From positions 806,001-870,000 of the forward strand of contig NZ_JAINWA010000003.1 in NCBI RefSeq assembly GCF_021021555.1: a DNA stretch of 64,000 bases, given 5' to 3'. Source of the stretch: Teretinema zuelzerae (GTDB lineage Bacteria; Spirochaetota; Spirochaetia; Treponematales; Treponemataceae). Below are positions 9,282 to 17,578 of the stretch, piece after piece. The translations under genes were made by a program, and so were the position numbers. How positions within the stretch are numbered: position 1 is the first letter of the stretch; each line of letters starts with the position of its first letter. A model generated the notes under the pieces. It was not told the DNA's origin, did not search any database, and saw only the letters and a list, made by a program, of their open reading frames with translations.

Positions 9282-10631
9282 TCAGTGAGTTGTTATCAAG
9301 TCGGGGAAGCCGTACGGAGATCCCCAGACAGCGCGGACGGCGCCGCCCGCTTCGATGACCGGAATCGAATCCCGCAAGTGCATCGGGACGGCCCAGTCAG
9401 TATATATCTTTTTCAAAACTTTCCGCTTTCCGTCGGCCCTTACGACGACATCTCCCGGCTTGCGGGAACGGATGGTCAGCGGAAGGGGGAAAACACAGTC
9501 GAGAGAGCCGATTCTCGCACCCGATCCTTCAGGAACGATCGCGACTAGGCCGTGCGGCAGCTCGCATTCGCACGGACCGGATACCAGCACAGGATAGCCT
9601 CTTTTGGTATTGTGTACAATATCGGAACCGAAGAAAACCCCGCTCCGATCGGATATGAAACGCAGGCTGGATCCTGAAATCCGTACTGAAGAATGCGCTT
9701 CGGGGCGGGGAGAAGCGGCGATGGACATCAAGAGTTTCGCAGGAACCCGGTGAGAGGTTTGCAGCAAAGCGAGGCCCGCTTTCAGGAAACGCAGACGCCG
9801 GGCCGGATGAAGGGCATAAAAACGATCGGGGGAACACGTAAGTCCTGATACTTCAATTTTCCACTCAGGATATTCTGTCGCGGAAAAAAAGGATTCGTCC
9901 AGCTCGGCATGAAGGAGGCCCGTTTGCACGCCGGTGCGCCATCCGGGAAACTCGGAGTCGAGAAAGGGCATCAGCCGAGAACGTATGTGATTCCGCCTGT
10001 AGGAAATGTCCGCGTTCGTGGAGTCTTCCCGCCACCGGATGTTTTCGCGCCTCAGCCAGGACTCGATGTCGGAACGCTCTAGATGCAGCAGGGGACGAAA
10101 AAAGCGGCCGCGGATGGTCTGTATGCCGGCGCGCGAGCCGCCCTGCAGAAATCTCATGAGGACCGTTTCCAGCTGGTCCGAGGCTGTATGGGCGGTGAGA
10201 ACCCATGATTGCGGGCGGGATTCCAGGCACCGCTGGAAAGCCTCGTACCGCAGATGCCGGGCGGCGTCCTCGATGCCCTTGCCGCGCAAGGCAGCGCAGG
10301 AGAAAACCGCTCCCTCAGCGAGAATTTCAGTTCGACAGGGAACGGGGGGACTGAGGGACGCGCAAAGCTCCACGACAAAGCGGAGGTCGCCGCCGCTTTC
10401 GCTTTCCGGACGCAGCCGATGATCGACGGTGACGGCTTCCAGAAGATACCCGAAGCGGCTCCGCAACGAATGGAGGATCATCAGCAAAAAAACCGAATCG
10501 GCTCCGCCGGATATCGCCACGATGAAGAGAACGCCCGCTAACGACGGCAAACCCGTATATTGCAGAAACCGCGATAGAGATTCCTCGACTGCTTTTTCCT
10601 GTACGCCCTGCATATGCCCGCTCTTGCTCAT
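9282..10631 (-). CDS. tilS: tRNA(Ile)-lysidine synthetase TilS
   Basis: 449 residues. The N-terminal PP-loop ATPase motif ISGGADSVFL lies near residues 39-48, and the HTASDQLETVLMRFLQGG segment is typical of TilS. The enzyme attaches lysine to C34 of tRNA-Ile(CAU) so that it reads AUA. Typical TilS substrate-binding and C-terminal domains follow. There is no Shine-Dalgarno before the ATG; TATTCT lies 7 nt upstream but its -35 is weak. The rplY terminator ends only 16 nt before the start codon, so tilS needs its own promoter or read-through. An alternative ATG at 10613 has no better context. Confidence 0.93.
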   Translation of the reverse strand: MSKSGHMQGVQEKAVEESLSRFLQYTGLPSLAGVLFIVAISGGADSVFLLMILHSLRSRFGYLLEAVTVDHRLRPESESGGDLRFVVELCASLSPPVPCRTEILAEGAVFSCAALRGKGIEDAARHLRYEAFQRCLESRPQSWVLTAHTASDQLETVLMRFLQGGSRAGIQTIRGRFFRPLLHLERSDIESWLRRENIRWREDSTNADISYRRNHIRSRLMPFLDSEFPGWRTGVQTGLLHAELDESFFSATEYPEWKIEVSGLTCSPDRFYALHPARRLRFLKAGLALLQTSHRVPAKLLMSIAASPRPEAHSSVRISGSSLRFISDRSGVFFGSDIVHNTKRGYPVLVSGPCECELPHGLVAIVPEGSGARIGSLDCVFPLPLTIRSRKPGDVVVRADGKRKVLKKIYTDWAVPMHLRDSIPVIEAGGAVRAVWGSPYGFPDLITTH

Positions 10632-10646
10632 TCTTTACAGAATAGC

Positions 10647-10677
10647 AAAAAAAAAGAGTCCCCGAAAGGGGACTCCC
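10647..10677 (-). terminator. Rho-independent terminator of rplY
   Basis: On the minus strand an 8-bp stem GAGTCCCC/GGGGACTC with a four-base loop is followed by nine T. It sits between rplY and tilS, 16 nt from the tilS start codon. Confidence 0.9.
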
Positions 10678-10717
10678 TGCAATTGAAAGCGCTTTAGGGC
10701 GCTTCCCTCATGCGATC

Positions 10718-11272
10718 TTACTTCGCCATGCGGATGGTGGCGATGGTTTTTTCCTTGTCGGAAAGGATCTTCACGCCTTCGGGAAGAACAATGTCCTTCA
10801 CATGGAGGGAATGATTCAGCTCGAGGTTTGAAACATCGACGATAGCCTTCTCGGGAAGGTTTCTCGGAAGACATTCGACTTCGATTTCCTTCGTTCCGTG
10901 TTCGAGAACGCCGCCCTGGCGGACGCCGACGGGAGCGCCGGAAAGCTTGACCTGGATCTTGGTGCGGAGAATCTTGCCGGCTTCGACTACGTAGAGATCG
11001 ACGTGCTTGACCTGATCCTTGATGATATCGTACTGGACATCCTTGACGAAGGCCAGGACATCCTTGGCGCCGTCGAGGCTTACATCGATGATGGTACTCT
11101 CGGTAATGGTGGCGAAAAGCTTGGAGAATTCCAAAGCATCGATATCCACCATGGTGGACTTGCCTTCGCCGTTATACATGACGGCGGGAAGCCTTCCTTC
11201 CTGCCTCAGAGCCTTGGCGGGTCCCTTTCCCATTTTGGTGCGGGTTCGCGCGGACAATTTCTTTTCGTTCAT
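10718..11272 (-). CDS. rplY: Large-subunit ribosomal protein L25, long Ctc form
   Basis: 184 residues, the length of the two-domain Ctc (general stress) form rather than the short 94-residue E. coli L25. The N-terminal 5S-rRNA-binding domain contains GPAKALRQEGRLPAVMYNGEG; the C-terminal TL5-type domain runs from about residue 95 (KILRTKIQVKLSG onward). It binds 5S rRNA in the 50S subunit. AAAGGAG lies a normal distance before the ATG. A strong terminator follows, so it is probably transcribed alone or together with the upstream tRNA-Gln. Confidence 0.95.
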   Translation of the reverse strand: MNEKKLSARTRTKMGKGPAKALRQEGRLPAVMYNGEGKSTMVDIDALEFSKLFATITESTIIDVSLDGAKDVLAFVKDVQYDIIKDQVKHVDLYVVEAGKILRTKIQVKLSGAPVGVRQGGVLEHGTKEIEVECLPRNLPEKAIVDVSNLELNHSLHVKDIVLPEGVKILSDKEKTIATIRMAK

Positions 11273-11344
11273 GATGAACTCCTTTCATTGCGTGCCCCTT
11301 CCCCGATGCAGCGCATCAGGATCTGAGCCTCGCATGATAAATAG

Positions 11345-11373
11345 AAAGACCGCCTCAAAAAACGGGCGGTCTT
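11345..11373 (-). terminator. Hairpin terminator after tRNA-Gln(UUG)
   Basis: Minus-strand stem GACCGCC/GGCGGTC with a T-rich loop, followed by TTTC. It lies immediately downstream of the tRNA gene. The T tract is short, so termination may be partial and allow transcription into rplY. Confidence 0.6.
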
Positions 11374-11374
11374 A

Positions 11375-11447
11375 CTGGGACGGAAGGATTCGAACCTTCG
11401 GAATGACGGTACCAAAAACCGTTGGCTTACCACTTGCCGACGTCCCA
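11375..11447 (-). tRNA. tRNA-Gln (anticodon UUG)
   Basis: A 73-nt cloverleaf: acceptor TGGGACG pairs with CGTCCCA, the anticodon loop is TTTTGGT within an ACGGT/ACCGT stem, and the T arm is GAAGG-TTCGAAT-CCTTC. The discriminator is G and the CCA end is not encoded. It reads CAA codons; a second Gln tRNA (CUG) lies at 24932-25002. Confidence 0.95.
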
Positions 11448-11526
11448 CTGCAGTCGAACACGGCGGAATCCCGACGGCCAGACTAACACACTCAACAGCG
11501 GCAAATATATCAGGAAAGCATAATTA

Positions 11527-11817
11527 TTACAAGTCGGCCGGGTCGGCGGCTACGGTTTCCTCGATATTCCCTGCTTCGAATTCCGCTAACACCTTATCCT
11601 GAAGCCGGGTTCTGAAATCGGGGCAAATGGGATGCGCGACATCCTTATATTCTCCGGTCCGGATCTTGCGGCTGGGCATGGCGATGAACATCCCCGTTTT
11701 CCCTTCGATGATTTTAACGTTGTGAATCACGAAGCAATTATCGAATGTAACGGTAACGTACGCTTTGAGTTTGCCTTCCGTTGCGACCTTTCGGATACGA
11801 ATATCGGTTATGTCCAT
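11527..11817 (-). CDS. spoVG: SpoVG-family RNA/DNA-binding regulator
   Basis: 96 residues, the standard SpoVG size. The sequence MDITDIRIRKV and the segments AYVTVTFDNCFVIHNVKI and FIAMPSRK are diagnostic. SpoVG proteins bind nucleic acids site-specifically; in Borrelia SpoVG is a DNA- and RNA-binding regulator. A good ribosome site (AAAGGAG) precedes the ATG by 7 nt. It lies 60 nt downstream of ispE, and the spoVG-ispE pairing is also common in Firmicutes, so the two are probably co-transcribed from the strong ispE promoter. Confidence 0.97.
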   Translation of the reverse strand: MDITDIRIRKVATEGKLKAYVTVTFDNCFVIHNVKIIEGKTGMFIAMPSRKIRTGEYKDVAHPICPDFRTRLQDKVLAEFEAGNIEETVAADPADL

Positions 11818-11877
11818 ACTTTTAACTCCTTTGCAGTAGAAGCACCAGGCGCGGGAAAATACCCGTTTACCATTGTA

Positions 11878-12762
11878 CTACTGCATTCGGCCGGACGCAA
11901 GCAAAAGAAATTGAAAGCTTTTTTCGAAACGGCAGGAGGCCGTCGTCCATGCATCGCGAGCCACCCGGGCGTCGTTAAAAAGCCCGTACACCGATGATCC
12001 CGACCCGCTCATGTCGGCAACGGCAGCACCGGCGGAAAGAAGAAGCTCCCGGGCTTCGCGAATGACCGGGTAGCGTTCCTCCAGAGGCGCGGTAAAACTA
12101 TTTAAAAAACCCCATGACGCAGGACTCCCCGCGTAGCGGGAGGGAAGCTCGGAGAGAGGAGGAACCGAAGACAGTTCTGCCCTGCCGGCAGAACTCCACT
12201 CGTCCACCAGACGATAGCCCTCCGGAGTAGAGCTGTGAACTCCCGGCCAGATCAACACGCCGAACAAATCGGTTCTGGATCTGATAGGGCTGATCAGCTC
12301 GCCGCGTCCGGTAACCACTGCCGCGCCTCCGTAGATGAAGAAGGGAACGTCGCTTCCTACCCGGGAACCGATTTCCGCGAGAGAGGCCTGACTCAAACCG
12401 GTTCCGGCAAGCGAGTCGAGGGCGATCAATACCGAAGCGGCGTCGGAGGAACCGCCGCCGAGGCCGGCTCCCGAAGGAATTCGTTTTTCCAGATCAACCC
12501 GGACTCCGGCGGTGAAACCGGTCGCCTCCCGGAAATAACGGACTGCCCGGGTTACGGTGTTGTCGGGAGGCAGTTCCATTCCCCGGCAAGCAAAATCGCA
12601 GGAACCCTGTACGTCCGTCAGAGAGACGCGAAGCTTGTCTGAAAGCGAAATTGATTGAAAGATGCTTTCAATTCCATGAAAACCGTCGGCCCTCGGGGCA
12701 AGAACCCGCAGATGAAGATTCAGTTTCGCCGGAGCGAATATGTCGATTTGCTGTATACTCAC
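11878..12762 (-). CDS. ispE: 4-diphosphocytidyl-2-C-methyl-D-erythritol kinase (non-mevalonate isoprenoid pathway)
   Basis: 294 residues of the GHMP kinase family. FAPAKLNLHLRV at the N-terminus and the phosphate-binding GAGLGGGSSDAA around residue 100 are present, as is the C-terminal DMSGSGSSVYGLF. It phosphorylates CDP-methylerythritol in the DXP pathway. The only possible start before the conserved APAKLN block is GTG at 12762; a stop lies in frame 12 nt upstream. A consensus promoter TTGACA-N16-TATAAT ends 8 nt before this GTG, leaving no room for a ribosome site, so the mRNA is predicted to be leaderless. Confidence 0.95.
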   Translation of the reverse strand: MSIQQIDIFAPAKLNLHLRVLAPRADGFHGIESIFQSISLSDKLRVSLTDVQGSCDFACRGMELPPDNTVTRAVRYFREATGFTAGVRVDLEKRIPSGAGLGGGSSDAASVLIALDSLAGTGLSQASLAEIGSRVGSDVPFFIYGGAAVVTGRGELISPIRSRTDLFGVLIWPGVHSSTPEGYRLVDEWSSAGRAELSSVPPLSELPSRYAGSPASWGFLNSFTAPLEERYPVIREARELLLSAGAAVADMSGSGSSVYGLFNDARVARDAWTTASCRFEKSFQFLLLASGRMQ

Positions 12763-12798
12763 AGTCCGCGATTATACAACACCCCCGGACTTTGTCAA
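12763..12798 (-). promoter_or_regulatory. Consensus sigma-70 promoter of ispE, abutting its GTG start
   Basis: Minus strand: TTGACA at 12798-12793, 16-nt spacer, TATAAT at 12776-12771, then 8 nt to the GTG. Both hexamers are perfect matches. The predicted start site is about 12765, two or three bases before the start codon. Confidence 0.75.
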
Positions 12799-12854
12799 AT
12801 TTCAACTTTTTTTTGAAAGAAATTGCGAGAAATGGAAAAAAAACGTTTGCATAG

Positions 12855-12883
12855 TTGACATACATGAATGGTCTCAATTATGT
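12855..12883 (+). promoter_or_regulatory. Promoter of the Asp/Glu-rich small gene
   Basis: TTGACA (12855-12860), 17-nt spacer, TTATGT (12878-12883). The predicted start near 12890 favours the downstream ATG at 12947 (with GGGAAG 7 nt before it) over the in-frame ATG at 12902. Confidence 0.6.
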
Positions 12884-12946
12884 TTCAAGGGAACCGCATA
12901 AATGCCCTCCCGGCATAATCACTGTAAACGGACGGGAAGAAAACGA

Positions 12947-13210
12947 ATGCTTACCAACATTGATCTAGAACGGGATTCCACAAGAAAAACGTACGTTTTC
13001 GAAGATGCGTACGACGACTACGAAGACGACGACTTCGAAGACGACGCTCAAGACGACTTCGACGACTTCGGCGACGAGGAATCGTTTGACGATGAAAGCG
13101 ACGACGACAGCGATTTCGACGACTTCGGCGAAGACGATGACTTCGGGGACGAGGACGACGATTTCGACTACGAGGACGACGACCTCGAGTACGACGATTT
13201 CGACGAGTAA
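12947..13210 (+). CDS. Extremely acidic small protein (Asp/Glu/Phe/Tyr low-complexity), unknown function
   Basis: 87 residues from ATG 12947 (an in-frame ATG at 12902 would give 102). After about 20 ordinary residues the rest is almost only D and E punctuated by F and Y, in patterns such as DDFGDE and DYEDDDL. The DNA is a near-repeat of GAC/GAA/TTC codons. A good promoter lies upstream and a strong terminator follows, so the gene looks real. Such tails occur in chaperone-like, nucleic-acid-mimicking or RNA polymerase delta-like proteins, but no family can be named. It is flanked by opposite-strand genes and is its own transcription unit. Confidence 0.7.
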   Translation: MLTNIDLERDSTRKTYVFEDAYDDYEDDDFEDDAQDDFDDFGDEESFDDESDDDSDFDDFGEDDDFGDEDDDFDYEDDDLEYDDFDE

Positions 13211-13224
13211 AGCCGTTCTATCTG

Positions 13225-13266
13225 CAAAAAAAAGGCCTGTCCGCCGATGCGGGACAGGCTTTTTTC
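13225..13266. terminator. Bidirectional rho-independent terminator
   Basis: Stem GCCTGTCC/GGACAGGC with an A run on one side and TTTTTT on the other, so it can end both the acidic-protein transcript (+) and the rsfS operon (-). Confidence 0.9.
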
Positions 13267-13316
13267 TTTATGAGCGCAGCTTGATGCGGACCGAACCGGC
13301 GCGCATCAGAGAGGTC

Positions 13317-13676
13317 TTATTCGGCAAGCAGATTCGGCGCGCCGAACCACAGCTTTTCCAGATCGTAAAAGCCGCGCGCCATAGGCGTCATCAGATGAAC
13401 AATGACCGGACCGAGATCAATCAAAGTCCACTCGTCGCCGTCGGGAAGCTTGCGGCGCGCCGGATGAATTTCCAGATCGAGAGCCTTAAGCTGCTCGTAA
13501 ATGTTCTTTTGCAAGCCCCGGGAATGGGCGCCGCTGGTGACGGTAGCGATCACGAAATAATCAGCCCATGAATTGCGGCCGGTAACGTCGAGAACGACGA
13601 CATCTACGCCCTTGTGATCCTGTACCAGCTTACCCAGCTGTACGGCTGCATCGCGCAGGGACACTGTCTTTTCCAT
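13317..13676 (-). CDS. rsfS: Ribosomal silencing factor RsfS
   Basis: 119 residues from the ATG at 13676, which is preceded by AGGAG; an upstream in-frame start at 13703 would overlap the preceding gene and lacks a ribosome site. It carries the DUF143 core: VVVLDVTGRNSWADYFVIAT, then DGDEWTLIDLGPVIVHLM and FYDLEKLW. RsfS binds L14 and blocks 30S joining during starvation. It ends the obg-nadD-yqeK-LCP run, the usual nadD-yqeK-rsfS neighbourhood. Confidence 0.95.
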   Translation of the reverse strand: MEKTVSLRDAAVQLGKLVQDHKGVDVVVLDVTGRNSWADYFVIATVTSGAHSRGLQKNIYEQLKALDLEIHPARRKLPDGDEWTLIDLGPVIVHLMTPMARGFYDLEKLWFGAPNLLAE

Positions 13677-13683
13677 ATTACTC

Positions 13684-14877
13684 CTATCGTACGTAACGGC
13701 CATTGAAATCCCGGCCCAGGATGATGGTAAAATCTACAATCGCTTCAGTTCCGTAATCCTCAGGATTCGAAGCATCCACGCTCGCGGTTTGCATATTATC
13801 GCATTGAATGACTTGAGCTATCGAAGAAGCCACCGTCGCGTTACCTATTCTATCAATAATTACTGTTTTATCCAACTCGGACTCTTCGGCGTTGCCGACT
13901 CGTATTACGTCGTAGCCGAAGCTCTGATACAACTCCGAGGTGTTTTTAGCCAATCCCTGGCTGCGCGTACCGTTGAGGATTTCAAGAGAATACACCCGCT
14001 CCTGCGCCGCGCTTCCGTCGGATGCAAGGCCGCCGAGGGTCTGCTTGACGATATCCTTGAGCAATTGCCCGTCGTAGAACGGAAAGAGCATGTCTTTTCC
14101 GTCGACGTTTCGCAGCGATCCGGTAACTCGCTGGGGAACCAGACGTTCCGCGTCTATCTGCGATAGCTCTTTCAGCAGAAGGGATAAAGACGAATCGGGC
14201 ACGTTCGCGTCCACGCAGGATCTTACGACGGGAAACACCGACTTTGAGAACACAAGCGAAGATTGATCTGACAGGGCTCTGAAAAAAGCGAGAATCGCGC
14301 GCTGCTTTCTCGCGGCCCGCTCTCCCTCCTGATCGAGTGGATCGCTGTAGCTTATATAGGTGCGCAGCTTATCACCGTCCAGGGTGACGCCGCCGGAAGG
14401 GAGCAGGACGCGCGCGTCGCCCTCCGTCAGATCCACAGGAGTCGGTATGAAGACCTCCAGACCGCCCAACAGATCCGTCATCCGGGAGAAGCCGTCCACA
14501 GTCATCGAAATGCGGAACGGAACGGATATGCCGGTCAAAGTTTCGATCTCCCGGCGGAAATCCTCGATTCCTCGTTCTGCGTACAGAGAATCGATCCGGT
14601 CGACCCTGCCGAGGCTGCGGATGATCAAGCCGGTTTCGCCGGGTATGTCGAACATGGCTGCCCGCTTGCTTCCGGGATAGTACGCCACTATGTTCGATGA
14701 AACGGGAATTCCCCCGTCCTCGAGCACGATGAGCACTTTCAGGAGCTTGTCGTTGGCCAGGGAATCCTTTAGCGGATCAACCTTCATGGAAAAAACGAGT
14801 ATCGCCACTGCGCCGATGAGGATCGTCAAAATCGCCAACAGAAACACGATGCTCCTGTCCACCCGAAAACCTTTCAT
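13684..14877 (-). CDS. LytR-CpsA-Psr (LCP) family protein with LytR_C domain
   Basis: 397 residues. An N-terminal cytoplasmic tail and one membrane anchor (about 9-30) precede an extracytoplasmic LCP domain; ISMTVDGFSRMTDLLGGLEVFIPTPVDL and the following region match the family core. A C-terminal LytR_C segment (VYSLEILNGTRSQGLAKNTSELYQ split over about residues 300-320) is present. LCP enzymes transfer glycopolymers from undecaprenyl-phosphate to peptidoglycan or other acceptors in Gram-positives; in spirochaetes the acceptor is unknown. Its ATG overlaps the yqeK stop by 1 nt (TAATG), and rsfS follows after 7 nt. Confidence 0.85.
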   Translation of the reverse strand: MKGFRVDRSIVFLLAILTILIGAVAILVFSMKVDPLKDSLANDKLLKVLIVLEDGGIPVSSNIVAYYPGSKRAAMFDIPGETGLIIRSLGRVDRIDSLYAERGIEDFRREIETLTGISVPFRISMTVDGFSRMTDLLGGLEVFIPTPVDLTEGDARVLLPSGGVTLDGDKLRTYISYSDPLDQEGERAARKQRAILAFFRALSDQSSLVFSKSVFPVVRSCVDANVPDSSLSLLLKELSQIDAERLVPQRVTGSLRNVDGKDMLFPFYDGQLLKDIVKQTLGGLASDGSAAQERVYSLEILNGTRSQGLAKNTSELYQSFGYDVIRVGNAEESELDKTVIIDRIGNATVASSIAQVIQCDNMQTASVDASNPEDYGTEAIVDFTIILGRDFNGRYVR

Positions 14878-15473
14878 TAGGAAGCCCTCCCCTGCAGATT
14901 CGCGAACATTGCGAGCGTGGTCGGGGAAACGTTCTTTCCCCTCAGGGTAAGATAGCGGATATTGTCTTCAAGAACCAGCCGGACCATGCCTAATAAATCC
15001 GAACGGAGTATGATGTCCCGAAAGTCGGGAGACACGCCGCTCCTGCCGGGTTCGATTTTATCCGCGACGAAGACGATCATGCCCAGCGCGTCCAGCTCAG
15101 GATGGCCGAAGGTATGATGCCTCACCGCTTCCAATATCGACCGGTCCGCGACTCCGAAATCCCTTTCAAGCAATACGGCGGCGGCCCGACCGTGCAGAAG
15201 CGAGGGCTTGTCTGCTTCGATGGCCGACAGCGGCAAGTTGTCCGAGGAAGCAATTTCCAACAGCCACTGCTCCTTGCCGGACTTGCACATGTCGTGCGCC
15301 AATCCGGCGAGAAAACCCGACTCGGGAGGAAGACCGAACCTCAGGCATAAATCCCGGGACATTTCCGCAACCCTCAGGGAATGTTCGTAGCGCAACGGCG
15401 CGAGAACCGAGGAAGCATACGAATCGATGCGGGAAATCAAGGTTGAAGGGTCAGCTGTTTTGATAGAGAGCAT
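14877..15473 (-). CDS. yqeK: HD-domain phosphohydrolase YqeK (Ap4A hydrolase type)
   Basis: 198 residues. HSLRVAEMSRDLC and the HD motif AGLAHDMCKSG identify the YqeK family; the later segments HGRAAAVLL and VRHHTFG provide further metal ligands. YqeK enzymes hydrolyse diadenosine tetraphosphate to ADP. The start overlaps the nadD end by 23 nt, and the stop overlaps the LCP start. nadD-yqeK adjacency is conserved across many bacteria. Confidence 0.9.
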   Translation of the reverse strand: MLSIKTADPSTLISRIDSYASSVLAPLRYEHSLRVAEMSRDLCLRFGLPPESGFLAGLAHDMCKSGKEQWLLEIASSDNLPLSAIEADKPSLLHGRAAAVLLERDFGVADRSILEAVRHHTFGHPELDALGMIVFVADKIEPGRSGVSPDFRDIILRSDLLGMVRLVLEDNIRYLTLRGKNVSPTTLAMFANLQGRAS

Positions 15474-16035
15474 TGTCTAAAATATACCGGTATACCGCTT
15501 CCGGGACAAGAGATTCCCAGGAAGCCTTTTCACGAATCCGGGAGCGGATGTCCGAAGAGGACGCGTCTACCAGATCGTTGGCGAGCAAGCGATGCGGAAA
15601 CTCCGGAGCGGAATTCTGATCTCCGCCGGGACGGCCCGCGAGTATGATGTCCGCAAAATGGGGAATGAGATCGGCCTCGCGCCACTGCGAAAAACCGGAG
15701 GCGAGATCCCGGCCGATGACTAAACCGATTTTCCCTTCCAATGAAGACGAATACCTGAGGGTCAGCTCGCGCAAGGTTTCGATCGTCCAGGAGGTTCCGC
15801 CCCTTTGAATTTCGCAATCGTCGACCTCGAGCCAGGCTTCGCCGGCGACGGCAAGTCGCAGCATCTCAAGGCGCTGTTCCGGGGTAGCGCCTGAAGACAG
15901 AGCCTTGTGCGGAGGCGAAGCGGCTGGTATCAGGAACACCCGCTCGTAGCCTAACAGCGAGTGTACCGTTCGCGCCAGCGAGAGATGGCCGTTATGGACA
16001 GGATTGAAAGAACCGCCGAGGACAGCAAGGGTCAC
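15451..16035 (-). CDS. nadD: Nicotinate-nucleotide adenylyltransferase
   Basis: 194 residues. The nucleotidyltransferase signature GGSFNPVHNGH occupies residues 7-17 and the C-terminal SSSDIRSRI corresponds to the ISxTxxR motif. It makes deamido-NAD from nicotinate mononucleotide and ATP. The GTG start overlaps the obg stop (GTGA), so it is translationally coupled. Confidence 0.95.
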   Translation of the reverse strand: MTLAVLGGSFNPVHNGHLSLARTVHSLLGYERVFLIPAASPPHKALSSGATPEQRLEMLRLAVAGEAWLEVDDCEIQRGGTSWTIETLRELTLRYSSSLEGKIGLVIGRDLASGFSQWREADLIPHFADIILAGRPGGDQNSAPEFPHRLLANDLVDASSSDIRSRIREKASWESLVPEAVYRYILDNALYQNS

Positions 16036-17204
16036 TTGCGCTTTCCTCTCCGTTTTCTATTCAAGCTGACGGTAGCGCCGAAACTATCAGAGTCTTCGGA
16101 TTCTGTCGGCGATTCCGTCGGATTCTCGGGTTCGTCCGGTTCGACAGTCATAAAATGGGGAATTCCCGCATATTCCATGGCTGCTTTTTCGGCCTCAGCC
16201 GCGAGTTCTTCGGCCTTTCCGTTCACCATGCGGATGAACTCTTCCCTAACCTCGTCCAAACCCCACCGGTTATGCACCGATATGCCGAATATCTTGAAAT
16301 CGGGATACCGTTCTACCAAAGCCGCGAAACGCTCCCTGCCTTCCGGTACGTCGAGCTTGTTGGCAATGATGACCCGATCCTTGGAAACAAGTTCTTCCGA
16401 AAAGTTTTCAAGTTCCGCGGTGAGTTTTTCGTACGAATCGAGATAGTCCTCGGAATCAAGATCGATAAGGAAGGCGAGGCCCGCCGAGCGCGAAATATGC
16501 TTGAGAAAGCGGAAACCGAGACCGAGACCGTCGGAAGCTCCTTCAATGATTCCGGGAATATCGGCAAGTATGATGTCCTGTTCTTCGTCGACCCTGAGGA
16601 CGCCGAGATTCGGAATCTTGGTCGTGAACGGATAAGGAGCTATCTTGGGCCGCGCGTTTGTAAAAAAGTCGAGAAGAGACGATTTTCCCGCGTTCGGGAA
16701 TCCGACGAAACCGATATCGGCGATGATGTTCAGCTCGACCTTCACAAGACGCGATTCGCCGGGCTGTCCGGGGAGAGCCGTTCGGGGAGCCTGATTCGTG
16801 GAGCCCTTGAAATGGACGTTGCCCCAGCCGCCGTTTCCGCCTTTCAGGAAGACGAAGCGGCCGGAATCTTCGAGACCGAAGTCGTGGATTAGCTCGCCTG
16901 TTTCAGCGTCGCGTATGAGAGTTCCGGGAGGCAGGAAGATGACGCAGTCTTCGCCGTCTTTGCCGTGGCACTTCTTTCCCTGGCCGTCGCCGCCGGTCTT
17001 TCCCTTGAATTTCTGTCTGTGGCGCAGATGAACCAGAGTTCTCAGGTTTCGGCGGACTTCGAAGATCAAATCTCCGCCCCTGCCGCCGTCTCCGCCGGAA
17101 GGTCCTCCATGAGGAATATATTTCTCGCGGCGGAAGGCTATGCAGCCGTTTCCGCCCTTTCCGGAAGACACTTCGATAAGCGCTTCATCAGCAAATTTCA
17201 CCAT
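16032..17204 (-). CDS. obgE: GTPase Obg, 50S assembly factor
   Basis: 390 residues. The glycine-rich Obg fold spans about 1-158 (GGDGGRGGDLIFEV, GKKCHGKDGEDC). The G domain follows with GFPNAGKSS, DIPGIIEGAS and NKLDVPEG. A polar C-terminal tail ends in basic residues. Obg binds 50S precursors and ppGpp and is essential in most bacteria. GAAGGAGT precedes the ATG. A terminator separates it from rpmA, so it probably has its own promoter between 17205 and 17256. Confidence 0.97.
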   Translation of the reverse strand: MVKFADEALIEVSSGKGGNGCIAFRREKYIPHGGPSGGDGGRGGDLIFEVRRNLRTLVHLRHRQKFKGKTGGDGQGKKCHGKDGEDCVIFLPPGTLIRDAETGELIHDFGLEDSGRFVFLKGGNGGWGNVHFKGSTNQAPRTALPGQPGESRLVKVELNIIADIGFVGFPNAGKSSLLDFFTNARPKIAPYPFTTKIPNLGVLRVDEEQDIILADIPGIIEGASDGLGLGFRFLKHISRSAGLAFLIDLDSEDYLDSYEKLTAELENFSEELVSKDRVIIANKLDVPEGRERFAALVERYPDFKIFGISVHNRWGLDEVREEFIRMVNGKAEELAAEAEKAAMEYAGIPHFMTVEPDEPENPTESPTESEDSDSFGATVSLNRKRRGKRK

Positions 17205-17255
17205 ATGCGTACACTCCTTCGGCGGTTCGAAGCTGATTCATAGCCTGAAAAGCCG

Positions 17256-17284
17256 AAAAAAAAAGCCGGCGTCGACCGCCGGCT
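17256..17284 (-). terminator. Rho-independent terminator after rpmA
   Basis: Minus-strand stem GCCGGCG/CGCCGGC with a five-base loop, followed by nine T. It separates the rplU-prp-rpmA unit from obg. Confidence 0.9.
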
Positions 17285-17299
17285 TTCACTTCGTTCCGA

Positions 17300-17557
17300 T
17301 CAAGCCTGAACCGGCTCGACAGAAGCAAGGTTTCTTCCCTTGCGGGAATGGTATTTTACCACACCGTCAACGGTTGCGAACAGGGTATCGTCTCTTCCGC
17401 AGCCAACATTGTTGCCAGGATGGATTTTAGTTCCTCTCTGACGAACCAAGATTGAGCCGGAAGTAACGATCTGACCGCCGAACACTTTTACTCCGAGATA
17501 TTTCGGATTCGAATCGCGGCCGTTTTTGGCACCGCTACCACCTTTTTTGCGTCCCAT
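17300..17557 (-). CDS. rpmA: Ribosomal protein L27
   Basis: 85 residues with the L27 core [17 protein letters not shown] and [19 protein letters not shown]. It lies at the peptidyl-transferase centre with its N-terminus reaching the tRNA ends. The ATG has GGAGG just upstream, and an in-frame stop nine codons before it leaves no alternative start. The protein therefore begins [13 protein letters not shown], already the mature form, without the cleavable extension seen in Firmicutes. Confidence 0.97.
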   Translation of the reverse strand: MGRKKGGSGAKNGRDSNPKYLGVKVFGGQIVTSGSILVRQRGTKIHPGNNVGCGRDDTLFATVDGVVKYHSRKGRNLASVEPVQA

Positions 17558-17578
17558 ATCAACCCTCCAACAAGTCTT

